Assembly (NCBI RefSeq): GCF_009865385.1
Contig: NZ_WWJT01000582.1
Coordinates: forward strand, 1-47,234
Direction of reading: 5' to 3'
Length of the DNA stretch: 47,234 nt
From: Streptomyces sp. SID486
GTDB taxonomy: Bacteria > Actinomycetota > Actinomycetes > Streptomycetales > Streptomycetaceae
Part shown: piece by piece, positions 24,172-31,713 of the stretch
Layout: each line of letters begins with the position of its first letter
Numbering within the stretch: the first letter of the stretch is position 1
Notes under the pieces: generated by a model
Told to the model about the DNA's origin: nothing
Databases searched by the model: none
The model's input: the letters and a program-made list of their open reading frames with translations, nothing else
Translations under genes and position numbers: made by a program

Positions 24172-27066
24172 TCAGCACGGCCGGCGGTACGGCACGCCGC
24201 CCAGATAGTGGCGCCACTCGTCGTGAGTGAGGGGTGTGCCGGCGAATCTGCACGCGTCGGCGACCACCTTCCCGAAGTCGGTCGGCAGAGTGTGGGCGGT
24301 CCCGTCGAACACGCCGACGACGGCCTGCCGCCCGTCCGGGGTGAACCTGATGCCGAGTACCGCCGTCGTGAAACCCACGAGCACGGCGTCCTTCTCCGGC
24401 CGCCGGGGCGAGGACATCCGCCAGATCCGGGCTGTGCGGTCGTCACTTCCCGCGGCCAGCGTCCGGCCGTCGGGACTGAACGCGACACTGCCGACCACAT
24501 CGGTGGGGCCGGCCAGCGCGGCCAGCAGCGCCGGGCGGTGCGCTCCCGTGACGTCCCAGAGTTTCACCGGATGGTCGCCGCCACCGGACGTGGCGAGGAC
24601 ACCGGTGCGCTGGTTGAAGGCGACCGCGAGGGTGGTCGTGTCGTGTGCCGGCCAGTCGGCGCGCTCCACGGGGTGCCCCGGCGACGTCATGTCCCAGAGG
24701 ATGACGCGCTTGTCACCACCTCCCGCGCTCGCCAGGAGCCTGCCGTCCGCGCTGAAGGCCACGGACCGGACCTCGTCCCGGTGACCGGGCAGGCTGACGC
24801 CGCGCCGGGGCCGCCTGACGGACCGTGTGTCCCACAGCACCATGTCCCCGCCGCTGCCGGCGCTCACCAGAGTGCGCCCCGTCGGACTGAAGGCGAGAGC
24901 GCGCACCGTCCTCGTGCCCGTCTGCACGGTGGAGAGCCGGTGCGGTCTGCGCGGGTCGGCGATGTCCCACAGGGAGAGGACACCGTCGGCCCCCGCGCTG
25001 GCCAGGACGGATCCGCCGGGGCGCATGGCGACGGCATAGACGGCGTCGCTGTGGCCGTTGAGCACCGCCGTCCGGCGGGGGTGACGCGGATCGCGCATGT
25101 CCCACAGCCGCACGGTGTGGTCCCGGCACGCCGTCGCCAGCACCGTGCCGTCGGGGCTCACGTCGAGGGCGTACATCTCGGCACTGTGCGCGGTCCAGGT
25201 GGACATCAGTGTGCTGAGGAGCGCGTCGCGGCCCTGCCGGCCCGGTCGCAGCCGGTAGGCGGCCAGGGCGACCCGGGCGGCCAGGTCCGGCGACCTGTGC
25301 ACCAGTTCGGTGGCTGCCGCACTCGCGTTGCGGGCGACCGCGTCGTCGCGCTGGGCCGTGACCTCCCGGTTGGCGCGCACGGCGAGCAGAGAGGTGGTCA
25401 GGGACACCGCGAGAAGCACCGCCGACACGGCGGTCAGCAGACGCCGTCGGCGCCGGCGCCGGGCGGCTGCCGCCCGGTCGGCGCCCTCCGCTGCCAGACT
25501 CGCGTCGAGGAACGCCTTCTCGGTCGCCGTGAGACCCGTGTCCCCGGCCCGCGCCAGGGGCCGTGCCGCTTCCAGACGCGTGCCTCTCAGCAGGGCTCCC
25601 GGGTCGTGCTCCAGGTGCGTCCAGGCGGCGGCCGCTTCCGTCAGCTGCCGACGGGTGCGCAGCACCTCGCGGTCTTCCGCGAGCCATCCGCGCAGCCGTG
25701 GCCAGCCGCGGATGAGCGCTTCGTGCGTCAGTTCCACGTGCCGGCCGTCCACGGTGATCAGACGTTCGCAGGCGGCGCGGTCGAGGATCGCCGCGGTGTC
25801 GGGGTCGGCCGACAACTCGGAGCGGCGGATGCGGCGTTTGGTGTCCTCGGTTCCCTCCCCGACGGCGATGAGCCGCAGGAACAGGTGCCGGGCCGCGTCC
25901 TTCTGCCGGCTGCTGAGGGTTTCGTAGAACCGTTCAGCGGTGTGGCTCAGGGCGTGCTCGATGGACCCCGCGGTCCGGCATGCCTCCATGGACAGCAGTG
26001 TGCCCCGGCGGTGCCTCCAGGTCTCCAGCAGGGCGTGGGAGAGCAGGGGGAGCATCCCGGCGTTGCCGTGGGCCTGGGCGGTCAGGTAGGCCAGCAGCTG
26101 TCCCTCGACTCGGCAGCCCACCGCGGCGGCAGGCCGGCAGATGGCCCGGTGGAGTTCCTCGGAGTCCATCGGGCCGAGCGTCACCATCGCCGCGTCGAGG
26201 GTCCTGGCCAGTCCGACGTGTGCGATGCAGTGGGCGTAGAAGTCCGCCCGGACTCCCAGGACCACGCGGCAGGCGCTGTTCTGGGCCCCGGCGGCCAGGA
26301 CGAGTGCATCGATGAAGGGGTCGCGTTCCGTGGGACGGGAGCAGAGCGTGAAGATCTCCTCGAACTGGTCGACGACCAGCACCACCTCGCACGGCTCGGG
26401 TCCCGCGCAGGCGATCTGACGCAGGAGGAGGTGCAGGTTCTCGGGGTGTCCCCGCAGTTCCGCCAGCAGCCGGCCGGGTGTGGTGGCGCTGTGGGCCGCC
26501 AGGCGTACGGCCATCTCCTCCAGTGGCCGGGCACCCGGTGTGAGCGTGATGACGATCCGCCCCTCGGACCGCAGGCACGGTGACAGGCCCGCGTGCAGCA
26601 CCGAGGACTTGCCGGCTCCCGAAGCACCGAAGACGGCGACGAACCGTTGTTCCGTGAGCCGCCTCCGCAGCTGCTCGACCACGCGTTCCCGGCCGAAGAA
26701 GAACCGGCTCTGCCCTGAGCCGAAGGAGGCGAGGCCCGGGTAGGGCGAGTCGTCCTGCTCCTGCGGGGGAGCAGTGGCGTCCGCGGCGTGCTGCGCGGAC
26801 GCGATGCCCGCTGTCGTCGTGTGCCAGAGAGCCTCCCACTGCTCCACGTCGCCTTCGCAGGCTCTGACATAGCCCCGGGTCACTTCCAGGGACGGCAGTC
26901 TCCGGCCCGCCGCGGCGCTCGACAGGGTCGCCACCGAATAGTGCGCGCGTGCCGCGAGATCCCGGTAGGAGGGGCCGCCCGCCGTCCGGCGCAGTTCCCT
27001 CAGCCCGGCGGCGAACCGCACCACCGGATCGTCGCCGTCCGGAAGCGGTGACTCTTTGCGTGGCAT
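24172..27066 (-). CDS. HTH-nSTAND ATPase-TM-WD40 regulator
   Basis: 964 residues from the ATG at 27066. An N-terminal XRE-like HTH (about 14-75; SYRDLAARAHYSVATLSSAA) is followed by the nSTAND1 module. This starts SPYPGLASFGSGQSRFFFGR, with Walker A FGASGAGKSS (Lys153) and Walker B VVLVVDQFEEIF (Asp233). A winged-helix region ends near LTHEALIRGWPRLRGWL (about 447-462). An Arg run and one membrane segment follow (about 543-563). Seven WD40 repeats occupy 627-945 (for example LDVSPDGTVLATACRDHTVR LWDM), enough for one propeller. STAND NTPases act as ligand-triggered switches in signalling and phage defence. The ligand and output here are unknown; the propeller would be the sensor. Confidence 0.88.
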   Translation of the reverse strand: MPRKESPLPDGDDPVVRFAAGLRELRRTAGGPSYRDLAARAHYSVATLSSAAAGRRLPSLEVTRGYVRACEGDVEQWEALWHTTTAGIASAQHAADATAPPQEQDDSPYPGLASFGSGQSRFFFGRERVVEQLRRRLTEQRFVAVFGASGAGKSSVLHAGLSPCLRSEGRIVITLTPGARPLEEMAVRLAAHSATTPGRLLAELRGHPENLHLLLRQIACAGPEPCEVVLVVDQFEEIFTLCSRPTERDPFIDALVLAAGAQNSACRVVLGVRADFYAHCIAHVGLARTLDAAMVTLGPMDSEELHRAICRPAAAVGCRVEGQLLAYLTAQAHGNAGMLPLLSHALLETWRHRRGTLLSMEACRTAGSIEHALSHTAERFYETLSSRQKDAARHLFLRLIAVGEGTEDTKRRIRRSELSADPDTAAILDRAACERLITVDGRHVELTHEALIRGWPRLRGWLAEDREVLRTRRQLTEAAAAWTHLEHDPGALLRGTRLEAARPLARAGDTGLTATEKAFLDASLAAEGADRAAAARRRRRRRLLTAVSAVLLAVSLTTSLLAVRANREVTAQRDDAVARNASAAATELVHRSPDLAARVALAAYRLRPGRQGRDALLSTLMSTWTAHSAEMYALDVSPDGTVLATACRDHTVRLWDMRDPRHPRRTAVLNGHSDAVYAVAMRPGGSVLASAGADGVLSLWDIADPRRPHRLSTVQTGTRTVRALAFSPTGRTLVSAGSGGDMVLWDTRSVRRPRRGVSLPGHRDEVRSVAFSADGRLLASAGGGDKRVILWDMTSPGHPVERADWPAHDTTTLAVAFNQRTGVLATSGGGDHPVKLWDVTGAHRPALLAALAGPTDVVGSVAFSPDGRTLAAGSDDRTARIWRMSSPRRPEKDAVLVGFTTAVLGIRFTPDGRQAVVGVFDGTAHTLPTDFGKVVADACRFAGTPLTHDEWRHYLGGVPYRRPC

Positions 27067-27171
27067 CGTTCCCCCGTTCCGACCTCTACTGCAGCAAGTG
27101 TCGGGGTCCGCGGAGGCTGGCGGGGGCGGAGGGATGATTTTCGGCCCGTAGGTCACCGGACGGTGTGAAAG

Positions 27172-27241
27172 GGACCGGCACTCCCGGCCGCTGACGCCTC
27201 GCGCCAGGACCGGCACTCCCGGCCGCTGACGCCTCGCGCCA
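27172..27241. repeat. Perfect 35-bp tandem duplication upstream of the nSTAND gene
   Basis: A 35-bp unit beginning GGACCGGCACTCCCGGCCGC is repeated without any difference (27172-27206, 27207-27241). It lies about 105 bases upstream of the nSTAND start in the 357-base divergent gap 27067-27423. Confidence 0.85.
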
Positions 27242-27383
27242 GGAGCGCCCCTGCCCGGACCGGCCGGCAGCCGCCTCAGGCGGTGCGATGTTCCGACGTT
27301 GATTGTTCATCACGGTCGTCCGGACAGCGAACAAGGAACGTCGGCTATCCCTGAACCGAGGCCGGGGGCGATTCCCCGGCTCG

Positions 27384-27414
27384 TCACACCCTCACACCCT
27401 CACACCGTCACACT
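27384..27414. repeat. TCACACCC octamer repeats before a ribosome site
   Basis: Two exact TCACACCC units, one TCACACCG and a partial unit run directly into the GGAGGATCC ribosome-binding site of the gene at 27424. They lie in the 5' untranslated region. Confidence 0.65.
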
Positions 27415-27423
27415 GGAGGATCC

Positions 27424-27843
27424 ATGCGTTCGGTACTGGTCACGGCAGCGGTGTTCGGCCTGATCGTGGGAAGCGGCGCGGCCGCGGGAGCCGCGGAGAC
27501 GGCTCGGGCGTCCGAGGCGAGCTGGACATGCGCGAAGGACGTCTGTCTCCGGGTCGGCGACGAAGCCCGGCTCAGGGATGCGCACGGCTGCAACCACAAG
27601 GTCTGCATCAACGTCATCGGCAATGCGTCCGGCTACAAGACCAGCGGCTACTACAGCGGCTCGAACCGGTTCTACGGCCACATCAACGTGTGGGGTCCCA
27701 ACATGAGGGTCAACGGCCAGGACAGCGCCTATCCCGGCGTCGCGGGGACCGGCCGGGGCTCCGGCCAGACCTGTGCCGAGGGCTGGGAACTCTCCGGCGG
27801 CACGTACACCTCCGTCGGACTGCCCTGCGAGCAGGTGAGCTGA
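27424..27843 (+). CDS. Small secreted Cys-containing hypothetical protein
   Basis: 139 residues from an ATG after GGAGGATCC. The signal peptide is MRSVLVTAAVFGLIVGSGAA...GAAETARA. The mature part has six Cys (CAKDVCLRVG, GCNHKVCINVIG, SGQTCAEG, LPCEQVS), probably three disulfides, and a compact beta pattern with Tyr/Gly/Asn (YYSGSNRFYGHINVWGPNMR). Similar small exported proteins are common in Streptomyces and have no assigned function. It is a single gene with its own ribosome site. Confidence 0.75.
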   Translation: MRSVLVTAAVFGLIVGSGAAAGAAETARASEASWTCAKDVCLRVGDEARLRDAHGCNHKVCINVIGNASGYKTSGYYSGSNRFYGHINVWGPNMRVNGQDSAYPGVAGTGRGSGQTCAEGWELSGGTYTSVGLPCEQVS

Positions 27844-28009
27844 CAGCGAGCCGCACCGCCTGAGCACGCGGCCAAGCGTGGCCGTTCCCGGCCGGTGACC
27901 GCGCGGGACGGGAGGCACTGCCGTAGCCCGCTGGGCCCGGCGGTGCCGGCGCCTCTCCCGTCCGGCAGGCGACCGGACGGGGGAGACGACGCGGTCTCCC
28001 GGCCGGCGA

Positions 28010-28270
28010 TCAGACCAGGCCGGTCACCTCGCGGGCGCGACGCCCAACCCACTGTCCGGCCTCGTCCACCGACTCCAGGGTCGTGGCCTCGTTCGGCACC
28101 CGGTCATGCCCCTCGACGACCCTCCGGAGCGTGTCGGCGATGCCGTTGACACAGGGCGTCGCCGCTGTCGCCGCTGTCGCCGACCAGGAGTGCCACGGTG
28201 TGTGTGATCCAGGCGACCCGCCCACGGTCCACCGGTGTCGTCTCCCGTTCCCGCTCCCACGGGACGGAGC
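28010..28270 (-). pseudogene. Probable frameshifted gene remnant
   Basis: Within the 749-base stretch 27844-28592 no intact gene fits. On the minus strand two frames give sensible protein that would join across one frameshift near 28155. The upstream piece (about 28270-28165) reads PVDRGRVAWITHTVALLVGD. The downstream piece (about 28155-28010) reads NGIADTLRRVVEGHDRVPNE and ends GQWVGRRAREVTGLV-stop. A 9-bp repeat (GTCGCCGCT) lies at the joint. The family is not recognised, and the start is not seen. Confidence 0.35.
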
Positions 28271-28592
28271 CGGCGCGCCCGGCGTCGAGGCCATGCGCCG
28301 ATCGTGCACACGCGGCCCGGGAGTGAGGCGGGGGACGGTTCCTGGGCGTTGCTCCTCGACCGTGCGAGCCACACGAGGGACAGCACGATCGCGGGAGTCA
28401 TCGGAGAGTGGAAGATCATGGAGATGAAGCCCGATCTGTGCGGGGACGGCGACGGTCGCGGGCAGCACACCCCGGAACAGTGCCCTGCGGAACGGCCCGG
28501 CCCCCTTCGGGCGGTGTCCGTCAGTGCGAGAGCATGATCTACGGTCTTCTACTGCACCACTTCGATCAGTTCGACAACGGGGAAGTACGCAC

Positions 28593-29054
28593 ATGCGCAA
28601 GACAGCCACCCTCACGATCAGCCTGCTTGCGGCCGCCGCGCTGCTCACCGGGTGCGGCAGCGACAAGAAGGACGCCGACGCGGCCGAGACGGGACACGCC
28701 TCACCGAGCGGCACGGTGAGCGGCGGCGCCAAGGGCTCGGACGCGGCGAAGAAGGGCGTTGCGCACCAGGTGGTCTTCGAGGTGGGCGGCACGGGCGCAT
28801 CCCGGGTCCTGTGGATCGGGAACACGAACCACTTCGAGCAGGTGACCCTGCCCTGGACGAAGACGGAGACCGTGCAACTGGAGGACGCCGAGCTGAAGGT
28901 CGGCGTCACGGTGTCGGTGGTCCCCGGCTCGGTCGAGGGACCGGACGGGATGCTCAAGCCCGCCCCGTGCACCATCAAGGTCGACGGCAAGCAGGTCGCC
29001 GACAACCAGGGTGGCAAGTCGGCGGCGCCCTGCAAGTACAAGCTCGAGGACTGA
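28593..29054 (+). CDS. MmpS-like lipoprotein
   Basis: 153 residues from the ATG at 28593. The lipoprotein signal RKTATLTISLLAAAALLTGC puts the lipidated Cys at 21. After a Ser/Gly/Lys linker the domain HQVVFEVGGTGASRVLWIGN, NHFEQVTLPWTKTETVQLED is like the MmpS beta-sandwich of actinobacterial transport accessory proteins. The phrase VTLPW is typical of that family. Two Cys near the end (PAPCTIKVDG, AAPCKYKLED) may pair. No MmpL-type transporter is adjacent. A strong hairpin (29062-29102) follows the stop codon. Confidence 0.75.
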   Translation: MRKTATLTISLLAAAALLTGCGSDKKDADAAETGHASPSGTVSGGAKGSDAAKKGVAHQVVFEVGGTGASRVLWIGNTNHFEQVTLPWTKTETVQLEDAELKVGVTVSVVPGSVEGPDGMLKPAPCTIKVDGKQVADNQGGKSAAPCKYKLED

Positions 29055-29061
29055 CGGCAGG

Positions 29062-29102
29062 CTTCGCTGCGGTCCTTCGGCGCCGGTGGGGCCGCAGCGA
29101 AG
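29062..29102 (+). terminator. Terminator of the MmpS-like gene
   Basis: CTTCGCTGCGG (29062-29072) and its exact complement (29092-29102) form an 11-bp stem with a 19-base loop, starting 8 bases after the stop codon at 29054. Confidence 0.7.
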
Positions 29103-29292
29103 AGGCGTCGCGCCCGCCCCACGCCCGGGAGGGCCCGCAGGCGGCGAAGGGCACGCCCGCCTCGCACCGTGCGGCAGCAGCCCGGACCAGGCCCCGGAGC
29201 AGCTCACGGACCTGATCCGAACCGTGCCTCCGCCCACCGCCCGCACCTCCTCGCACCGGTGCGTGCGCCGGGCGGTAGGGCGGGGCGGACTG

Positions 29293-29772
29293 TCAGCCCT
29301 GGCTGCAGTAGTCGACCCAGCGGTGGGAAGATATGTTGTCGTTGACCGATTTGCCGAACTGGGGCAGGCCGGCGCCGTAGGTGAACCTCCACTGCCCCGA
29401 GGGCAGGTTGTTCCAGGAGTCGCCGCGGCTGATACAGGCGTGCGCTTCCGTGCCCGCCACGCCGGAGTAGAGGTCGACGGCGTCCAGCGTCGTGGCGTAG
29501 CCGTTGTTCCAGATGTCGGAGGCCTTGTTCCGGCACGGGCCCCAGTTGTCCGAGTTGTACTCCCAGAAGCAGGGGGTGCCGCCGCCGAAGGGATCGGTCC
29601 AGGCGTGCAGCAGGCCGTCGGCCGCGGCGGCGCTGCGCGAAGCGCGGTCGGAACCCTGCGTCGCGTGACCGGCGGACGGCACGGGTGCGGCCGACGCGTG
29701 GGCCGCGGGGACGAAGCCGAGCGCGAGGCTCGCGGCGAGGGCTCCGGTGACGATGAACTGCTTGGTCAGCAC
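29293..29772 (-). CDS. Secreted protein, peptidase inhibitor I36-like
   Basis: 159 residues from a GTG at 29772 with AAGGAG 7 bases upstream. The signal peptide is LTKQFIVTGALAASLALGFV...AHASA. The mature part contains four Cys (GTPCFWEYNSDNWGPCRN, EAHACISRG, VDYCSQG) and a crystallin-like strand pattern with Tyr/Trp/Asn (NGYATTLDAVDLYSG, SVNDNISSHRW). This resembles the I36 (SMPI/beta-gamma-crystallin) inhibitors of Streptomyces. The match is by pattern only, so inhibitor function is tentative. It precedes on the same strand nothing within operon distance; the lipoprotein gene lies 98 bases upstream. Confidence 0.65.
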   Translation of the reverse strand: MLTKQFIVTGALAASLALGFVPAAHASAAPVPSAGHATQGSDRASRSAAAADGLLHAWTDPFGGGTPCFWEYNSDNWGPCRNKASDIWNNGYATTLDAVDLYSGVAGTEAHACISRGDSWNNLPSGQWRFTYGAGLPQFGKSVNDNISSHRWVDYCSQG

Positions 29773-29870
29773 GGTGTTCTCCTTGTCCGGGCGGCTGGCG
29801 CCGCCCGTGGTCCGATGGCCGCGTGGGCCGTCACGCGGCGGGTCCGCCGCGAGGTCTGAGGGGCCGGTGG

Positions 29871-30857
29871 TCAGCCGCGGGCGATGAGGGCTCGGGCGCG
29901 GGGCAGTGCCGCTTCGGTCAGCCGGGCGAGGTCGCCGTAGGCGCCCGGGTAGCGCTGTCGCAGCCGTGTGTCGTAGGAACGGTCGACGGCCGCGGCGACC
30001 CGGGACAGCCCCGTGGACCGCGCGCAGGTGGCCTCGGCCACGGCGAGCCGGATCTCCCGCGCGCGGCTGACGCCACGCTCGGCGGTGGCCCGGCTGATCC
30101 GGGGATCGGTGTACGGCTGCCCGGCTGCCTTCATGCACCTTGCCCAGTCTTCACGGGCGTCGAGGTAGCGCTGATCCTGCTGGACCGCCGCCATCCGCTC
30201 ACCGGTCAGGACGGTGGTGGTCCGTGTGGCGCGGAACCAGGCAGGCAGGTCGCCGTACAGGCGGCGTTCGGCCTCCGCCGTGCAGCCCGTGTCGCTGTGG
30301 GTGACCCGGACGCCGTTGGGCAGGTCGGCGGTGAGCCCGTCGGGGCGCGGGCCGTTCAGCGCGGCGACGACGGCGGTGCGGCGGTCGGGTGGCAACGACA
30401 GCAGGTAGTGCTTGTTGGGGTCGATCGCGGCGGCCCGCCGCAGAGCGGCGCGCTGTTCGGCTCCGTAGCCGTGGGTCCTGGCCCAGCCGATGTCGTCGAG
30501 CACGTAGGGGAAGTCGCGGCGCGCTGTGGCCGGTGCGACCACCCAGAAGCGGAAGCCGTGCCGGCGCATGCAGTCGCGTTCCAGCAACTGCTCGGCGACG
30601 TCGAGGACTTGCCGCGAGGTGCCGGTCCGCGCGACCGCCCTGACGTCCGCCTCCGTGTCGGCCCGGGTGTCCGCTCGGGCGCCCGCCCGGCTGTCCGCCT
30701 TCGTGTCCGTCCGGGTGTCCGCCTGGGCGCCCGCCCGGATGTCCGACGCCGGCCGACGGGCCGGGGCGTCGTCGCTGTGTCCCGTGCATCCCAGCAGCAG
30801 TGACATGGCCGCTGCCGCGCCCGCCACCCCCGCTGCCGTCCGTGCCGCCTGCCCCAT
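29871..30857 (-). CDS. Lipoprotein with repetitive Asp/Arg/Ala linker
   Basis: 328 residues. The ATG at 30857 starts a lipoprotein signal (GQAARTAAGVAGAAAAMSLL followed by LGC, Cys24). A low-complexity linker with ADTRTDTKAD-like units lies at about 45-75. The rest is helical. It contains DVAEQLLERDCMRRHGFRFW (a Cys before HGF), DPNKHYLLSLPPDRR, DSDTGCTAEAERRLYGDLPA and REDWARCMKAAGQPYTDP. The Cys-M-x-x-x-G pattern occurs twice, as in many actinobacterial surface lipoproteins of unknown role. It could be co-transcribed with the I36-like gene downstream, 98 bases away. Confidence 0.72.
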   Translation of the reverse strand: MGQAARTAAGVAGAAAAMSLLLGCTGHSDDAPARRPASDIRAGAQADTRTDTKADSRAGARADTRADTEADVRAVARTGTSRQVLDVAEQLLERDCMRRHGFRFWVVAPATARRDFPYVLDDIGWARTHGYGAEQRAALRRAAAIDPNKHYLLSLPPDRRTAVVAALNGPRPDGLTADLPNGVRVTHSDTGCTAEAERRLYGDLPAWFRATRTTTVLTGERMAAVQQDQRYLDAREDWARCMKAAGQPYTDPRISRATAERGVSRAREIRLAVAEATCARSTGLSRVAAAVDRSYDTRLRQRYPGAYGDLARLTEAALPRARALIARG

Positions 30858-31073
30858 GCCCCGACTCCCTCCACACCGTCCCGCCGTCCGGTCCGGAAGG
30901 TGTCTAACCCGCCCGCGTTGTTCGGTGTCAGCGGGCGGCAGCCTGACAAACAACGCCCGGACAACGGCTTCCCCGTCGCCGGTGTGCCCCGCGGGCCGAG
31001 CCGCGGGGCCGCCCGGCGCGGCGACCGGATCGCCGCCTGCCTGGACGACCTGGAGCGGGGTCGCGCCCGGCTG

Positions 31074-31481
31074 TCAGCGCATCCGGGTGAAGGTGGCGAA
31101 GAGGTCACCCGTGTACCAGGCCGAACCGTCGTCACCGGTGACGATCCGCTCCGCATCCCGGCCTTGCCCTGGCCGTTTGGGGTTGACGTCCCACTCCCGG
31201 TAGCCGATCGGGTTGCCGGCGGCGTCATCGCGGGGCAGCGTGCCCTCCCGGTTCGCCCAGACCGCGCCGCCGCGGGTGCCCGAGCCGTCGTTCGGCGGCC
31301 ACTGACCGGCGTCGATCTTGCTCAGCGTGTCCCAGGCGCTCTGCGGCACCACGGCGGAGCTGACGGCACCAGCGGGAGCGACCGGCGCGGCGCCGAGGTG
31401 GCCGATCGCCGACGCGGTCGGCGCGAACAGGACCGCGGCGGCGACGGAAGCCGAGGCCACAGCCATCATCTTCTTGATCAT
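31074..31481 (-). CDS. Secreted RNase Sa/barnase-type protein lacking the catalytic His
   Basis: 135 residues from the ATG at 31481. After a signal peptide (IKKMMAVASASVAAAVLFAP...SA) the mature domain matches microbial guanyl-specific ribonucleases. GGAVWANREGTLPRD and GYREWDVNPKR carry the catalytic Glu (Glu96), and GRDAERIVTGDDGSAWYTGD holds the Arg (Arg112). At the position of the general-acid His (GDHYATF in RNase Sa, TDHYQTF in barnase) it reads YTGDLFATF, with Leu127. The codon is CTC, one base from CAC. The mature protein has no Cys. No barstar-type inhibitor gene is nearby. It may be inactive, altered, or a sequencing error. Confidence 0.8.
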   Translation of the reverse strand: MIKKMMAVASASVAAAVLFAPTASAIGHLGAAPVAPAGAVSSAVVPQSAWDTLSKIDAGQWPPNDGSGTRGGAVWANREGTLPRDDAAGNPIGYREWDVNPKRPGQGRDAERIVTGDDGSAWYTGDLFATFTRMR

Positions 31482-31713
31482 GACCGGCTCAACGAACCAG
31501 CTCCGACCCGGACACGGGCGCGCTTTGCGGGCCCGGGTGAACCACCTGCCTGCTGTACGCACCGGCATCGGATCACCTCGGCCGACCCGGCCCGCATCCG
31601 CGTCGCTTCGGCATCGGCGGCTCCGGGGATCTGTCGGGAAGGACATGCCTACCCGGCGACCGGTCAGGGCGACCGCGACACGGGGGCGGAGCAGACCGCT
31701 CCGGCCGGACGAG

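Noticed and set aside
24208..26583. A 791-codon open frame on the plus strand
   Set aside because: It is antisense to the nSTAND-WD40 gene; high GC keeps it open and its translation has no domain or ribosome site.
27172..27241. An attachment-site duplication from an integrated element
   Set aside because: The copies are directly adjacent with nothing between them, and no integrase or tRNA is nearby.
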